A DNA stretch of 64,000 nucleotides from UBA2108 sp002713215. Lineage in GTDB: Bacteria; Bacteroidota; Bacteroidia; Flavobacteriales_G; Salibacteraceae. The notes beneath the pieces are model-generated. The model was not told the origin of the DNA. It saw only the letters and a program-made list of their open reading frames with translations, and searched no databases. Position 1 is the stretch's first letter; the number at the start of each line of letters is the position of its first letter. Positions 42,931-53,441 of this stretch are shown here, piece by piece. The translations under genes and the position numbers were made by a program. The DNA is taken from positions 1 to 64,000 of the forward strand of contig CALAPY010000062.1 in the NCBI GenBank assembly GCA_937891015.1. Direction: 5' to 3'.

Positions 42931-43391
42931 TTTATTTGTTTTATGCTAAATCGGTACAGCCACGGTTGTCTTTCATTCAATTGAATTTGTCTACTGTGCC
43001 AATCGGCTTGTTTAGAATTCATCAGGTTAGGGTGTTAATCTGACATTAATGCCTGCTTTTTATCCAGAATGCTGACTGAATCGCGTTATTTACAATGGAC
43101 AGGATTTTGCTCTTGAAGGCTGCTGGTACATATAAATTCTGCATTGCTTCTTGGCAATTCATGGTTCGGCTTCTATTAAGTCAGGTATCAAATTTAAGAA
43201 CTGGGAAAGATAATTTAATAGTTAATATTAACTATTATACTAAAAATCTGAAATTAGATACACGTGTATATAATTCCGAGAACGCAGTGTGTTAAAGGTC
43301 AGTAGGTTAAAAGAAGAATGTTTCACCTTTAATTATTGTTTGAGTTGATTTTTCTCAAACACAATGGATTATTTGTAAGTACCGCAATTAT
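42931..43391. other. Gene-free AT-rich stretch
   Basis: No convincing frame on either strand. A 66-codon frame at 43095-43295 lacks a ribosome binding site and protein-like composition. No repeat of the REP or 107-bp families seen. Contains the 3' side of the DUF4105 gene's end and probably decayed DNA of the third sensor operon. Confidence 0.6.
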
Positions 43392-44621
43392 TTATGCCAT
43401 CAATTGTTTAATGGATTGACGGGTCAAACCAGAATAAACGATATTTCGCCATATTAAGATGAGTATTACGGGGATATAAACTTCGTTTAAGTTCTGTGGA
43501 ATAAATGCCCAGAAAAGCAACAACGAGACGTTGATTATAGCCGCTGCCAAATAAAACCGACGCAACCAATTGGGTTTCTTCTTCTTCCACAAACCGAATG
43601 CCGTAAACAGATATACGGGCAAGGCCCATAGCAAATCAAAGTTTACCTGGGTGGTGGTGTGGTCGGTAACAAACCATAGAAACAGAATTAGGCATCCCGC
43701 AATGCCTACCAGGAAATAGAGCAAAATGTCTAATAGAACCAAAACTTTGCGTGTAAAAGGAATTGCAGCCAGCAGAACATAAACCAGTAACAAAACCCAA
43801 AATACAATCATGGGCTGATAAAAATCGAAGGGCTGGGGAATAGGGATGAACTCAACAATAAGTGCTTTGCTGGATACCAAAGGTACAGAGCCGGTACTGC
43901 GTTTAATTTCTGCTTCATCATACGCCCTAAGCACGTAATCGGGTAAAAACATTTTTTCTCGTTCACTTAAAACCCGGTCGGCCGTTTTTCCCAATCCCAG
44001 GTCCATTCCGCAATCGGCCCATTGCATGTTTACCAAATAAACGTCGAGCATATCATGGAAAGTCGAATCTTTTTTGTAGTCTCGGAAGTGGTAAACCAGT
44101 TTATCCCCCAAAACGGTTTCAAATACGTCTCGTGGTCGGGTTGAACAGTTGTCGTAGAAGAAATCGTATAAATATTCCCGGTTCTCGGGTAAGTAGTTGG
44201 TTCTTAAAAATTGGTATACATCATTTCTTTCTTCTTCGTTTAGGTTTAGCACTTGTTCTACTACCCACCGGTTTTCGTATTTGTACCCTCTTTCGAACCC
44301 CTCAAATGATTCAATGGAAAGCGTATAATTGAGCTTCCCCATAACAAACTGAACATAGAAGTCATCGGAGAACTGGAACGTACCATAGTTAAATACTATA
44401 TCCAGGTTTTGGGCTGTGTCTTTTACCCGAATGGCGGTATGGCCAAAAATGGAGTAGAGGTCGCTCCCGCTTCCACAGGTAAGCAAGGAAATTGAAGATG
44501 TGGGAGATAATTGTTCTTGTGCCTTTAGATTCGAAAAAGAAAAAAGGACAAGAAAAAAAGCAGTTAAAAGGCTAGCCCTTTTCAAAAACAAGAACAACTT
44601 TATTGAAATCTGCAGCGGCAT
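43392..44621 (-). CDS. DUF4105 (Lnb N-terminal-like) membrane protein
   Basis: 409 residues from ATG 44621, or 397 from a TTG at 44585, which would give MKRASLLTAFFLVLFSFSNL as signal and reduce overlap with the upstream gene from 50 to 14 bases; I consider the TTG likely. Residues ~45-210 are a DUF4105 domain (LLTCGSGSDLYSIFGHTAIR, YDFFYDNCSTRPRDV), a periplasmic papain-like fold with Cys, His and Asn/Asp. The C-terminal half has five hydrophobic segments. DUF4105 proteins are linked to lipoprotein or envelope processing; the exact substrate is unknown. Confidence 0.85.
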   Translation of the reverse strand: MPLQISIKLFLFLKRASLLTAFFLVLFSFSNLKAQEQLSPTSSISLLTCGSGSDLYSIFGHTAIRVKDTAQNLDIVFNYGTFQFSDDFYVQFVMGKLNYTLSIESFEGFERGYKYENRWVVEQVLNLNEEERNDVYQFLRTNYLPENREYLYDFFYDNCSTRPRDVFETVLGDKLVYHFRDYKKDSTFHDMLDVYLVNMQWADCGMDLGLGKTADRVLSEREKMFLPDYVLRAYDEAEIKRSTGSVPLVSSKALIVEFIPIPQPFDFYQPMIVFWVLLLVYVLLAAIPFTRKVLVLLDILLYFLVGIAGCLILFLWFVTDHTTTQVNFDLLWALPVYLFTAFGLWKKKKPNWLRRFYLAAAIINVSLLLFWAFIPQNLNEVYIPVILILIWRNIVYSGLTRQSIKQLMA

Positions 44622-46551
44622 TAATCACACTTTTAAACTCATCGTATCTGGACTTGGGCAAATGAAGCGCATCGTAATATTCGTTTACGCTTATCTTAAG
44701 CGTATTTCCTTCCAACTTGTAATTGGAGGTGAAGATCATCTTTTTTTCGCCATCAATTTCCACCGATTTGTCAAATACCAGGTCTTTTAAATTAGTAATT
44801 CGGTATCCTTCAGGAATTTGAACATCAATATCCCTTAAATAGCCATGGTTATAATCGAGTTCAATATCCAGTTCCCTTTTTTTCTCCTGATACAATTCCG
44901 ATTGAGGGCCAATTATTTTACCCACACTTACCAGGTATTTTGGACCCGCTTTTTGCACCAGGTTGGGATAGTCTAACGTAGCATTAATCACAAACGGTTT
45001 TTGAAACACATCCAGAGGATTGGTATTCTCAAAAGATTGCGTAATGACCTTTTCTTCGTCATTAAAAAAAGCCAAAAATACGGGCTCGAGGTTCTTTAAC
45101 TGTTCCTGGCTTAAGCTCTCATAAGAGGCTTGAAATATAGCTGCTTCGTGACCAGCGGCAGTTTTTACAAACGATACTTCAGTTTTGTCAAAAGAGTCGC
45201 CTAAGTCTACATTCATATCTAAATTGGTATAAGTAATATCTTTTGAACTTGGCTTCACCCATTTAACGCGAGACATGTAGGTGGTAAAATCTCCCAACGT
45301 AACCTCTTTCATAAACAGGGCATAGTTCTCGGTATATGAAGGAGGGAGGTAACCCAATCGATACCCCCAATAATCGGGAACCATGTATTTATCTATTTCG
45401 GGGAAATAGAAAAAATAGTCACCCAGGCAATTGTATATTTCAAAGTCTTTTTCAAAAGGGAATTCATCCCTTTCTGTTCCCAGGCACAGTTCATACTCTA
45501 TTCCTTCATTTTCAATCCAGTTAACGTAAACTTTCATTAATCCTGAGTTGTTGCAGTTTTTATTTTCAAGTATTTTGGAAATACTCTCTAAATCTTCACC
45601 ACTTTGATCCACCGAATTCAAGTTAGACTTAATAAACTTTTCCATGTGTCGAAGTTTGTCTTCGGTATCCATTTTACTGATCTTAAGCTTCTTGCTCAAC
45701 GAACTCAAACTTTTAAGGTCGGCGCTGCTAACATTGTAGTGCATGTTTACATGAATGTTTTGCGCGGCCTGGGTATAACTCACTAAATTTTTGCTTCCGC
45801 TTGCACCGTTGTAATCCAATTTGTACATAACTCCCTGGCGCGAAGTGGTGTAACTGCTATAGTCTTCTGATTCAAGTCGCGACATTTTATCTACCTGAGC
45901 GGAATAAAAATTGACCGTAGTATCGTTGGTGTCTCTTATTACCTCAGGAAATCCATTAAGCGAAACAAAATCGAAATACAAATTTGAAGGAGCAATTAAA
46001 ATAAATTCAACGTTGTTTCTTTCTGCTTCTCCCTGAAGTAAAAAACGATTGCCATTGTAATCCGGGTTTCGCTTTATGGTATATATGTATTCGATATCGG
46101 CACCCAATTCAATCCCTTCAAAGGCAAAGTATTTAAACCTTCCATATTCTTCAAAGTTCTCAGCTTCTTTAATGTCATCCGGGTTTAGATTAATAATTGA
46201 ATTGTCCGATTTGATCACCCTGGCTTTGGCTTCCACCAGGTCTACCGCGTTATTCAGGTTAAAATAGACCTTGTTGTTTTGCTTGATGGATCGGTTCGTT
46301 GTTAGCTTTATCTTTTTATGATAGGTTCTGTATTCCATTAATCCACCTTTACGTTCCTGGTCGTAGTACATATCGACTACAGTACGATCTATAAGATGAA
46401 TTCCGTAGCTGGAAGTATCAGACTCCGTTAAATTCTCATTTTTGGGTTCCTTTTCAAACTCAATTTTTTCGTGATAGGGAGAATAATCTTCTTGTGCCGA
46501 AAGAATTGGGCTAAAGACTAATGCGATAATGGCAATAAACAGGTTTTTCAT
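44572..46551 (-). CDS. Secreted DUF3857 protein, second in pair
   Basis: 659 residues; signal peptide 1-19 (LFIAIIALVFSPILSAQ). N-terminal DUF3857 domain (GGLMEYRTYHKKIKLTTNRS; VDLVEAKARVIKSDNSI, YTIKRNPDY) and a transglutaminase-like middle (HMEKFIKSNLNSVDQSGEDL) in which the usual GDCKD motif is replaced by NNSGLMKVYVNWIE, so the Cys catalysis seems lost. Its start is 5 bases after the stop of the paralogous, intact transglutaminase-like gene. Envelope protein of unknown role. Confidence 0.8.
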   Translation of the reverse strand: MKNLFIAIIALVFSPILSAQEDYSPYHEKIEFEKEPKNENLTESDTSSYGIHLIDRTVVDMYYDQERKGGLMEYRTYHKKIKLTTNRSIKQNNKVYFNLNNAVDLVEAKARVIKSDNSIINLNPDDIKEAENFEEYGRFKYFAFEGIELGADIEYIYTIKRNPDYNGNRFLLQGEAERNNVEFILIAPSNLYFDFVSLNGFPEVIRDTNDTTVNFYSAQVDKMSRLESEDYSSYTTSRQGVMYKLDYNGASGSKNLVSYTQAAQNIHVNMHYNVSSADLKSLSSLSKKLKISKMDTEDKLRHMEKFIKSNLNSVDQSGEDLESISKILENKNCNNSGLMKVYVNWIENEGIEYELCLGTERDEFPFEKDFEIYNCLGDYFFYFPEIDKYMVPDYWGYRLGYLPPSYTENYALFMKEVTLGDFTTYMSRVKWVKPSSKDITYTNLDMNVDLGDSFDKTEVSFVKTAAGHEAAIFQASYESLSQEQLKNLEPVFLAFFNDEEKVITQSFENTNPLDVFQKPFVINATLDYPNLVQKAGPKYLVSVGKIIGPQSELYQEKKRELDIELDYNHGYLRDIDVQIPEGYRITNLKDLVFDKSVEIDGEKKMIFTSNYKLEGNTLKISVNEYYDALHLPKSRYDEFKSVINAAADFNKVVLVFEKG

Positions 46552-46555
46552 AATT

Positions 46556-48484
46556 CTATTGGGTTTTTCTTTTTAATAGCAGGGATTCGCTATAATCTTT
46601 ATTAATACTCTTAACTACTTTGTTCCATTCATCGAATCGTGTAGTTGGAAAGAGTAGGTAATCTATTTTAACTTCATTTCTAACCGAAACTTCACCGAGC
46701 GAACTGCTGTATTGAATGGAGTAGGAGTAATCGTTTTTGCTTTGCATGCCGTTAGGCGGTAGGTAATCCACAGTCATACCGTCATCAAGCTTTAGGGTGT
46801 TGATTTCGATTTCGTAAAAAGCGTATTCGCCATTGAAATCATAAATAAATTGTTCCTTATCGAATTTCCCACTTTTAAGGTATTTGCTAATATTAAGGTT
46901 CAAATACACTTCGTTATCTACCTGCTGTGCATAATCCTTCAGAGTGAACTCATATTTTACCAAAAGTGGTTTGTCTTTAGCCATTTCATTGGTCAGTTCA
47001 TATTTATCGAGATAAAATTTATTGTTGCCCTTCCGAACCAGGTTTCTGATGTATTTCTCCCGATCTTCTCCCTGCTTGCTGTCTAGGTAATGTCGAATGC
47101 TTCCTGCCGTGTATCCTTTAAATTCGCAGATACACTTTCCTTTTATTTCCTTGTCTTCCAGCCTTAAAATACAGCTGTCTTTTTTTCCACTGAACGAGGC
47201 CGGCATACTTGGTATTTTTTTGATTTTGTAATTGCTTGGGCCTTTTTCCACCAATGCTTCTTTGGTCTGTATCATAGCCGTAGGAGCGCCAAAAGGAACA
47301 AACTTATCAGTAGCGTCCAGAAAGTAGGTACTGTCGTCGGTTTCGTATGAACATATCATGTGGTTATCGATAAGCGGTGAAGGTATTTCGCTGTACTTGT
47401 ACGGGAGTCTCCGAGTGCCCACCCAGGTCATGTTACTTTCAATATCAACACTGTTTAGCATTTTATGAATTAAACAACTCATGTCTTTGCAGTCTCCATA
47501 TCTACGCTGATAGACAAGTCCCGCTTCTCGTGGAATAATACCTCCGCTACCGTATTCTATTGCTACATACTCGATGTTGTTTTGAACCCAATTAAAAACC
47601 GACCTCACCTTATCCAATTCCGTACTGTCGTCTTTAATGATTTCTTCTACAAAAGTTCTAAGGCTATCGTCTTTTGCCTCTTTGCTGTTCTTAATGCTGG
47701 TATAGTACCACTTATAAAGACCATCTAAATCAGGAATTACTTTTACCGTGGAGTCTCCCAATTGGTATTCCGCAATTTGAAAAAGAACTACCGGAAAAAC
47801 GTAGGGTAGTGCCACCGCACGATTTACGTATTTGTATTTGGGAATATCTTTAAATATCCACTGATACACGTAATTTTTCTTGTTCTCAGTTTTCTCAAAG
47901 GTTATGTTGTATCCCTCAAAATTTACTTCCTGGTAGTTTAGTTTTAAATGTTTTGGAAACTCAACCCTCAAAACACCTTTTTCTATAGGAAGATAGCTTC
48001 CCATATAACAGGAGCCAAAAAAGTGTTCTTCTTTCTCTAATTCAGAATAGGAGAGGTAGCTGCTTGCACCTTTTTGTAATCCATTAAAATGAAATTCAAG
48101 GTTTTTTCCATCGTTGTAGAATATGGAACTCGAATACTCATCTGTTGTGTCAAATTCAGTCACGTTGAACCGCTGGGGCTTTTTTTCGCCCGGCACTACC
48201 GAATAAGCAACCACATTGTCAATATCGAGGTGATATCCGTAGCGAACACTTTCTTTAGAATATAATCGCGCCTGATCGTTGAGAAACATACGGTGTTCGT
48301 AGAAATTGGAAGTAATGATTAGTCCTTTTTTCTTGTGAACACTTAATAGAATGGAAGTGTTATTTTCAATATAAACCCCGTCAGAATTAGGGTGTTTAGC
48401 CTTGAGCGAATCGACCACGGAGTTTGCTGCAATTCCTTGTACAGCAAGCAAAGCCACAATTATGGATAGTAACAGCCTCATCAT
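46556..48484 (-). CDS. Secreted DUF3857/transglutaminase-like protein
   Basis: 642 residues; signal peptide ending VQGIAANS. DUF3857 domain residues ~40-250, transglutaminase-like core ~285-400 with complete triad: Cys in YGDCKDMS (about residue 332), His in DNHMICSY and Asp in FLDATDKFVP. C-terminal beta domain. Such proteins are periplasmic; the enzymes act as proteases or amidases in characterised cases. Its ATG overlaps the stop of the MORN protein gene (ATGA). Confidence 0.85.
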   Translation of the reverse strand: MMRLLLSIIVALLAVQGIAANSVVDSLKAKHPNSDGVYIENNTSILLSVHKKKGLIITSNFYEHRMFLNDQARLYSKESVRYGYHLDIDNVVAYSVVPGEKKPQRFNVTEFDTTDEYSSSIFYNDGKNLEFHFNGLQKGASSYLSYSELEKEEHFFGSCYMGSYLPIEKGVLRVEFPKHLKLNYQEVNFEGYNITFEKTENKKNYVYQWIFKDIPKYKYVNRAVALPYVFPVVLFQIAEYQLGDSTVKVIPDLDGLYKWYYTSIKNSKEAKDDSLRTFVEEIIKDDSTELDKVRSVFNWVQNNIEYVAIEYGSGGIIPREAGLVYQRRYGDCKDMSCLIHKMLNSVDIESNMTWVGTRRLPYKYSEIPSPLIDNHMICSYETDDSTYFLDATDKFVPFGAPTAMIQTKEALVEKGPSNYKIKKIPSMPASFSGKKDSCILRLEDKEIKGKCICEFKGYTAGSIRHYLDSKQGEDREKYIRNLVRKGNNKFYLDKYELTNEMAKDKPLLVKYEFTLKDYAQQVDNEVYLNLNISKYLKSGKFDKEQFIYDFNGEYAFYEIEINTLKLDDGMTVDYLPPNGMQSKNDYSYSIQYSSSLGEVSVRNEVKIDYLLFPTTRFDEWNKVVKSINKDYSESLLLKRKTQ

Positions 48485-51400
48485 ATCTCTTCCATTAATT
48501 CTCCCTCAAACCAAATTTGAGTTTTTGTTAGTTTGCCGCTTTCGTCGTAAAGCAGGGTAGTGCCATGCTTTTCATCGTTCCAATATTCACTTTTCCGTTT
48601 CAGCTTCCCATTGGGATGATAATATTTGCATTCACCTTCCATGTTGTCGCTTTTCATCTGTTGCTCGCTTTTTAAAATACCAGTATCATAATATTCCTTG
48701 CGAACTCCTTCGTTGTCTCCGTAGTACTGCGGTATCGATTTCCAGAGTTTGCCATTGTCATAGTATACCTTGTAAGGACCATGATAAACGCCATTTACAT
48801 ATTCCACTTCAAATGCCTTTTTACCATTGGTGAAGTAGGTAAGTACTTTTCCATTTCCCTTGTCAAATTCTATCATTGGTTTCAATTTGCCGTTGGCATC
48901 GGGATAACTGTATCCAATAACCTCTCCTTTGTAGTAATACCGAACAAAGTACAAGGTCCCATTGGGATTGAAATACTTACTGGCACCTTCTCTAACGTCA
49001 TCAGCACGATTCGCAATGGTGCTAATTTTACCATTAGCATGATAAAAAGTATCCAGGCCATTTAGTTCATCATTGGTGTAGGTTCTCACCCAGTAAGGTT
49101 TGCCATTGTCGTGGTAATTGACCCATCGCCCTACTTGCTTACCTTGTTTGTAAGCCCCTTCGGAAGACACTTTTTTATTAAGGTGGTACCAGGTCCATTT
49201 CCCTTCTCGCTTATCGTCTTTAAAATTTGCATTAAGTCGCACATTCCCAGCCCAGAAGTAGGTTACTTTCCCTTGTATATTACCATTTTCGTAATTCTGA
49301 ATGCTATAAAGTTCTCCGTTGGGGTAGTGTAATTCGAGCCTTCCATTACCCTTGTCGAATTTTATTTCATTGATCATTTTTCCCTCAGCATCGTACTCTT
49401 CTACACCCATTAAGGTTCCTTTGTAATAGGTATAGACTCTTTTTAGCTGCTTTCCGTTTTTCCCTTTTACGTAGTAGTAATTTCTGCCATGGATGTTACC
49501 GTCCACGTAATATTCTTTTTCGAGCGTATCTCCCATCGGAGTAGTAATAAAGTACAGGCCCTGAAGGTCCGCATCAATAAAATAAGCTACATGGTTTAAG
49601 CGACCATTCTGATGGTATTTTAAATAGATACTGTCTCTTACTCCTTCATCATAAAATTGCCTAACCCTTATTTTACCATTAGGGTGGTAGGAAAGGTATT
49701 CTCCTTCAACTTCACCCTCAACATAATCCATCTCGCTCTCCTTAACTCCAATTTCGGTGTAATAAACCCAATGACCGGTACGTCCCTTTTTGTCGAAGCT
49801 TCCTGTTCCGTCCAGAATTCCTCTCGGTGAATAACTTTCGAATTCCAGCACGGCCTTTTCCCTTTCAAAATTGTGGGTCATTCTCCCTTTTTTATCGAAG
49901 CTTCTTATGGCCGAGATAATTCCCTTATCATACTCATAGGTTTCATACAAGATGCCATCTCTATCGTAATTTTTTACGGTGCCATTTTCCTTACCCGATT
50001 CATCCAGCATTTTGACACTCTTAAGCTTTCCGTTTTTGTAGTAGCTTTTTACTTCACCAATCTCCGACCCTTTTTTGTATTCGGCTTCCTTCTTTAAAAT
50101 TCCATTGTCGTAGTAGAACTCCCAGCCTCCGGTCATATCGCCTTTACTCATTTGGCCTGTACTTAGAACCTTGCCATTTCTATGGTAGCTTGTGTATTCA
50201 CCATCCATGTTATTATCGACATAGATAGCTTCGATTGAAAGCTGTTCGTTGTCATAATAGCTCTTATATTCTCCAGCTGCAATTCCTTCTTCGTAGTTGA
50301 GTGTAAATTTTATTTTTCCATTCGAATGAAACTTCTTTTCAACTCCACTTCGCTGGCCATTTTTAAACTGAAGAATTCCTGATTTCACTCCATTATCGTA
50401 GTAGAGCAATACTTCTCCTTCAATTTTAGAGTCTTCGTTGTATGAATACTGTTGGGTTAAAATGCCAATATCATTGTATTTTTTGTAGACACCTAACAGC
50501 TTTCCGTTGTTGTAGTTTGCGGTTTCATTTCGAAGCCCGTTTTCAAGGTACCAGTTCCACTCGCCATTTCTCTCTCCTTCAGCATTATATTCTCCCTCGG
50601 ATAACAGCCTACCGTTAGAATGGAAATATTCCCAGTTATTAATTCGGGCAGAGAAATCGTCGTTTACAGGTCCGTACCCATACAAGTGATTGTTTTTGTA
50701 AAACGACAGCTGAGTAGGGGTAAAGTTTTTGTCAACTTTCCTTCGATCAATTAATACGTTTATGGTAATGTTTTCCTTGGCCCAGTTTTGAAACTTCTCA
50801 ATTGCACCGGAACGTTTTTCAATTTGTTTTTTTAATCGGGTATTGGTTAGGCTTTGAAAGAAGTAATAGGAGTATCCTTCATAAATATCGTTCTTCCAGA
50901 TATCATAGAAATTTCGGGTTACAAAACGATTCCAGTATGTAGTATCATTTCCCGGATCTTGCATTTTTTCGCACATCAACTGACTTGATTTAATAATCCT
51001 AAAATCGAAAGCAGATTTAACCTTGTATTTGTCATTTTGCGCTAAACGATTCCTCAGTATCTGGTCTATTTCATCAAAGTATTCAGGGATATCTGGGTCT
51101 ACAACAACGATGCTATCATTCTTCGAATGCTCATCAGACATCATTTTTTCTACGTAGTAGATAATTTCATTGGAAACCTTTGCCTTGGGTTTGATTAATA
51201 ATGCCATGTGGTAGCTTAATGCAGCAGCGGTTAGCTGTCCGTTTTGAGCCAACAAATACCCCAGCATCCTGTGATTACTTGTATTGTAGGGGTTCAATTT
51301 GAGCGACATCTTATAATAGTCGTAAGCCTTTTGGTACTCTTTGTTCTTGTAGTACGAATTGGCCAAGTTGCTGAACAACAGATAATCCTTAGGATATTCT

Positions 51401-51798
51401 TTTATATACTCTTTGTATAAATTGATTGCAGCGGTATAGTTGCCCTGTCTTTTTAATGCCAGCCCTTTAATGTTTATAAAATCCGATGTCTTGTCATTTG
51501 GCCTTACCAGGACCTTGTCACAAACTTCAACGCATTTGGTGTCGTTGCTATCGAGGTAGTAGAAATAGGCAATGTCGTACTGTACGTTGTAATAATTGGT
51601 GTCGTTTTCGTTAATTTTACTCAGTAGTTCAATGGCTTTTTCATAATCGGGTTCATCACCACTATAAAACTCCTGGGCTTCAATTCTGACTTCGCCACTT
51701 TCAATAAACTCAAATTCGGTATCCTTTTGTGCGAATAATTCAATTGTAGCGATGCTGAAGCACAGCATAAATACGCTGGTATATAATGATTTTTTCAT
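48481..51798 (-). CDS. TPR/MORN-repeat secreted protein, 1105 residues
   Basis: Signal peptide 1-23 (FMLCFSIATIELFAQ). Residues ~25-200 are TPRs (YYNVQYDIAYFYYLDSNDTK, LLFSNLANSYYKNKEYQKAY). From ~370 to the end there are roughly thirty MORN-type repeats of 22-25 residues with the pattern yhxNGkl-exxyxxGxxxG (YYDNGVKSGILQFKNGQRSG, YHPNGKLKRKSEYWNDEKHG), the YwqK-like MORN_2 variant. Begins one base after the epimerase gene stop and is coupled to the transglutaminase gene downstream. Probably a periplasmic or outer-membrane structural protein. Confidence 0.85.
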   Translation of the reverse strand: MKKSLYTSVFMLCFSIATIELFAQKDTEFEFIESGEVRIEAQEFYSGDEPDYEKAIELLSKINENDTNYYNVQYDIAYFYYLDSNDTKCVEVCDKVLVRPNDKTSDFINIKGLALKRQGNYTAAINLYKEYIKEYPKDYLLFSNLANSYYKNKEYQKAYDYYKMSLKLNPYNTSNHRMLGYLLAQNGQLTAAALSYHMALLIKPKAKVSNEIIYYVEKMMSDEHSKNDSIVVVDPDIPEYFDEIDQILRNRLAQNDKYKVKSAFDFRIIKSSQLMCEKMQDPGNDTTYWNRFVTRNFYDIWKNDIYEGYSYYFFQSLTNTRLKKQIEKRSGAIEKFQNWAKENITINVLIDRRKVDKNFTPTQLSFYKNNHLYGYGPVNDDFSARINNWEYFHSNGRLLSEGEYNAEGERNGEWNWYLENGLRNETANYNNGKLLGVYKKYNDIGILTQQYSYNEDSKIEGEVLLYYDNGVKSGILQFKNGQRSGVEKKFHSNGKIKFTLNYEEGIAAGEYKSYYDNEQLSIEAIYVDNNMDGEYTSYHRNGKVLSTGQMSKGDMTGGWEFYYDNGILKKEAEYKKGSEIGEVKSYYKNGKLKSVKMLDESGKENGTVKNYDRDGILYETYEYDKGIISAIRSFDKKGRMTHNFEREKAVLEFESYSPRGILDGTGSFDKKGRTGHWVYYTEIGVKESEMDYVEGEVEGEYLSYHPNGKIRVRQFYDEGVRDSIYLKYHQNGRLNHVAYFIDADLQGLYFITTPMGDTLEKEYYVDGNIHGRNYYYVKGKNGKQLKRVYTYYKGTLMGVEEYDAEGKMINEIKFDKGNGRLELHYPNGELYSIQNYENGNIQGKVTYFWAGNVRLNANFKDDKREGKWTWYHLNKKVSSEGAYKQGKQVGRWVNYHDNGKPYWVRTYTNDELNGLDTFYHANGKISTIANRADDVREGASKYFNPNGTLYFVRYYYKGEVIGYSYPDANGKLKPMIEFDKGNGKVLTYFTNGKKAFEVEYVNGVYHGPYKVYYDNGKLWKSIPQYYGDNEGVRKEYYDTGILKSEQQMKSDNMEGECKYYHPNGKLKRKSEYWNDEKHGTTLLYDESGKLTKTQIWFEGELMEEI

Positions 51799-51799
51799 A

Positions 51800-52339
51800 T
51801 TAAAATGGTGTTTTAAAGTCTTTAAGTGTCGGGAAAGTAAGGTCTCGATCTGAATGGACTGAATCGTTTACCGGCCAATCAAATCCAAAGCTGTTGTACA
51901 AAATGCCACCGTCGTTATCAGGGCTGTGTACTGTTGAAGTCAGATAGGTCATACAAGTGTGATCTTCCAGGGTGCAAAATCCATGAGCCGTTCCCTTGGG
52001 TAAATATACACCTCTATAATTGCTGGCCGATAACTCAATGCTAGTATACATACTGTAAGTCGGTGAATTTTTTCTAAGATCTAAGATAACATCCAGTAGT
52101 TTCCCATGTGTGCAGTAAACAATTTTAGCGTGGTCGTCAGGTGGATACTGAAAATGCATTCCACGAATTACGTTCTTATTGTTTATGGAATAAAAACTTT
52201 CTGCAAAGCTGCCTTCGAGTTCATGTTCAAGTAAGAAATCTTTATGGAGAGTTTTAACAAATGTTCCTCTGCTGTCTTTTACATGAAAAAAGTCAATTTC
52301 ATATACACCAGGAAGATCAGTTGCTATTATACTATTCAT
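51800..52339 (-). CDS. RfbC-like nucleotide-sugar epimerase
   Basis: 179 residues, cupin of the dTDP-4-dehydrorhamnose 3,5-epimerase family: VIRGMHFQYPPDDHAKIVYC with the catalytic His near residue 61, LDVILDLRKNSPT, GVYLPKGTAHGFCTLED with the conserved substrate-binding segment. As it follows rfbF and rfbG with an 8-base overlap, the substrate is most likely a CDP-4-keto-6-deoxyhexose, not dTDP-linked sugar. Some members of this group act as 3-epimerase only. Confidence 0.85.
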   Translation of the reverse strand: MNSIIATDLPGVYEIDFFHVKDSRGTFVKTLHKDFLLEHELEGSFAESFYSINNKNVIRGMHFQYPPDDHAKIVYCTHGKLLDVILDLRKNSPTYSMYTSIELSASNYRGVYLPKGTAHGFCTLEDHTCMTYLTSTVHSPDNDGGILYNSFGFDWPVNDSVHSDRDLTFPTLKDFKTPF

Positions 52340-53417
52340 TAATACCGTAGTAGGTTTTAATTTGATCGAAAGTAAATTCTTTTATGTCTTTTTCATCATG
52401 AACTGCCTTATACCATTCCAAGGTATAAGATATTGCTTTCTTAGAATCGAATTGCGGAGTCCAATTTAATTCCTTTTTGGCTTTCTCAATATCAAGTCGA
52501 AGTAAATTAGCCTCGTGTGGCTGATTCTGATTGTGAGAAACTTTGTAGTTTCCGCTGCCCCAAATCCTTATGGCTTCTTTTATCAGCTCTTCCACATTCA
52601 ACTGGTCTTCTACGTTAGGACCAAAATTATATGCAGTAGCGTACTTTATTGGATCTTTATCCATATGAGCCCCCAGGGTCAGGTACCCATGCAAAGGTTC
52701 CAGTACATGTTGCCAGGGCCTTACAGCCTTTGGATTTCTTACGATAAGCATTTCGTTGTTAAACAGCGACCGAACCAAATCAGGGATGATTCTATTTCCT
52801 GACCAATCTCCACCGCCAATTACATTTCCGGATCGTACGGTGGCAATGCTCTGTCTATGCAGATTATACTTATCGGGATTAAAAAAAGACGACCGGTATG
52901 AAGAAGTAAGCAATTCACAACAAGCTTTTGAATTGGAGTAGGGGTCAAATCCGCCCATTCTTTCACTTTCTTCGTAAGGTTCTTCCCGCTCAAAGTTTTC
53001 GTAAACCTTGTCGGTGGTTATTACAATGGTCTTGCAGGGATAGTCCAGGCTTTTTAAGGAGTCCAGCACATGCAGCGTACCCATTACATTGGTTTGGTAG
53101 GTTTCTACCGGGTTTTTATACGACTCCAGCACCAGGGCCTGAGCCGCCATATGAAAAATGAAATCGGGATTGAATTTGGTAATCTCCCGTTCTACTTTAT
53201 CCCGGTTTCTAACATCTGCTATTACCGAATCGCAATACAATTCAGCTCTTACCTCGTGGTACAAAGCATTGTGTTCTATTGGAGGAAGGGCATAGCCTTT
53301 AACCTCGGCACCCAACAGCTTTAGCATAAGGGTCATCCAGGTTCCTTTAAATCCGGTGTGACCGGTTAGAAGAACTCGCTTTCCTTCGTATGTTGACTTT
53401 AATTCGTTAAAATTCAA
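52332..53417 (-). CDS. rfbG: CDP-glucose 4,6-dehydratase
   Basis: 361 residues, extended short-chain dehydrogenase. NAD-binding GHTGFKG (residues 19-25), catalytic TTDKVYEN and YSNSK (Tyr-x3-Lys) present, RSGNVIGGGDWSGNRIIPDL is the RfbG signature, PWQHVLEPLHGYL the substrate part. Converts CDP-D-glucose to CDP-4-keto-6-deoxy-D-glucose, the entry to 3,6-dideoxyhexoses or CDP-linked branched sugars of surface polysaccharides. Between rfbF and the epimerase in the same operon. Confidence 0.94.
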   Translation of the reverse strand: MNFNELKSTYEGKRVLLTGHTGFKGTWMTLMLKLLGAEVKGYALPPIEHNALYHEVRAELYCDSVIADVRNRDKVEREITKFNPDFIFHMAAQALVLESYKNPVETYQTNVMGTLHVLDSLKSLDYPCKTIVITTDKVYENFEREEPYEESERMGGFDPYSNSKACCELLTSSYRSSFFNPDKYNLHRQSIATVRSGNVIGGGDWSGNRIIPDLVRSLFNNEMLIVRNPKAVRPWQHVLEPLHGYLTLGAHMDKDPIKYATAYNFGPNVEDQLNVEELIKEAIRIWGSGNYKVSHNQNQPHEANLLRLDIEKAKKELNWTPQFDSKKAISYTLEWYKAVHDEKDIKEFTFDQIKTYYGINE

Positions 53418-53441
53418 AATACTCGCTTTAGTTAATTCTAA

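Noticed and set aside
43095..43295. 66-codon plus-strand frame
   Set aside because: No ribosome binding site, composition like the AT-rich gap, no family features.
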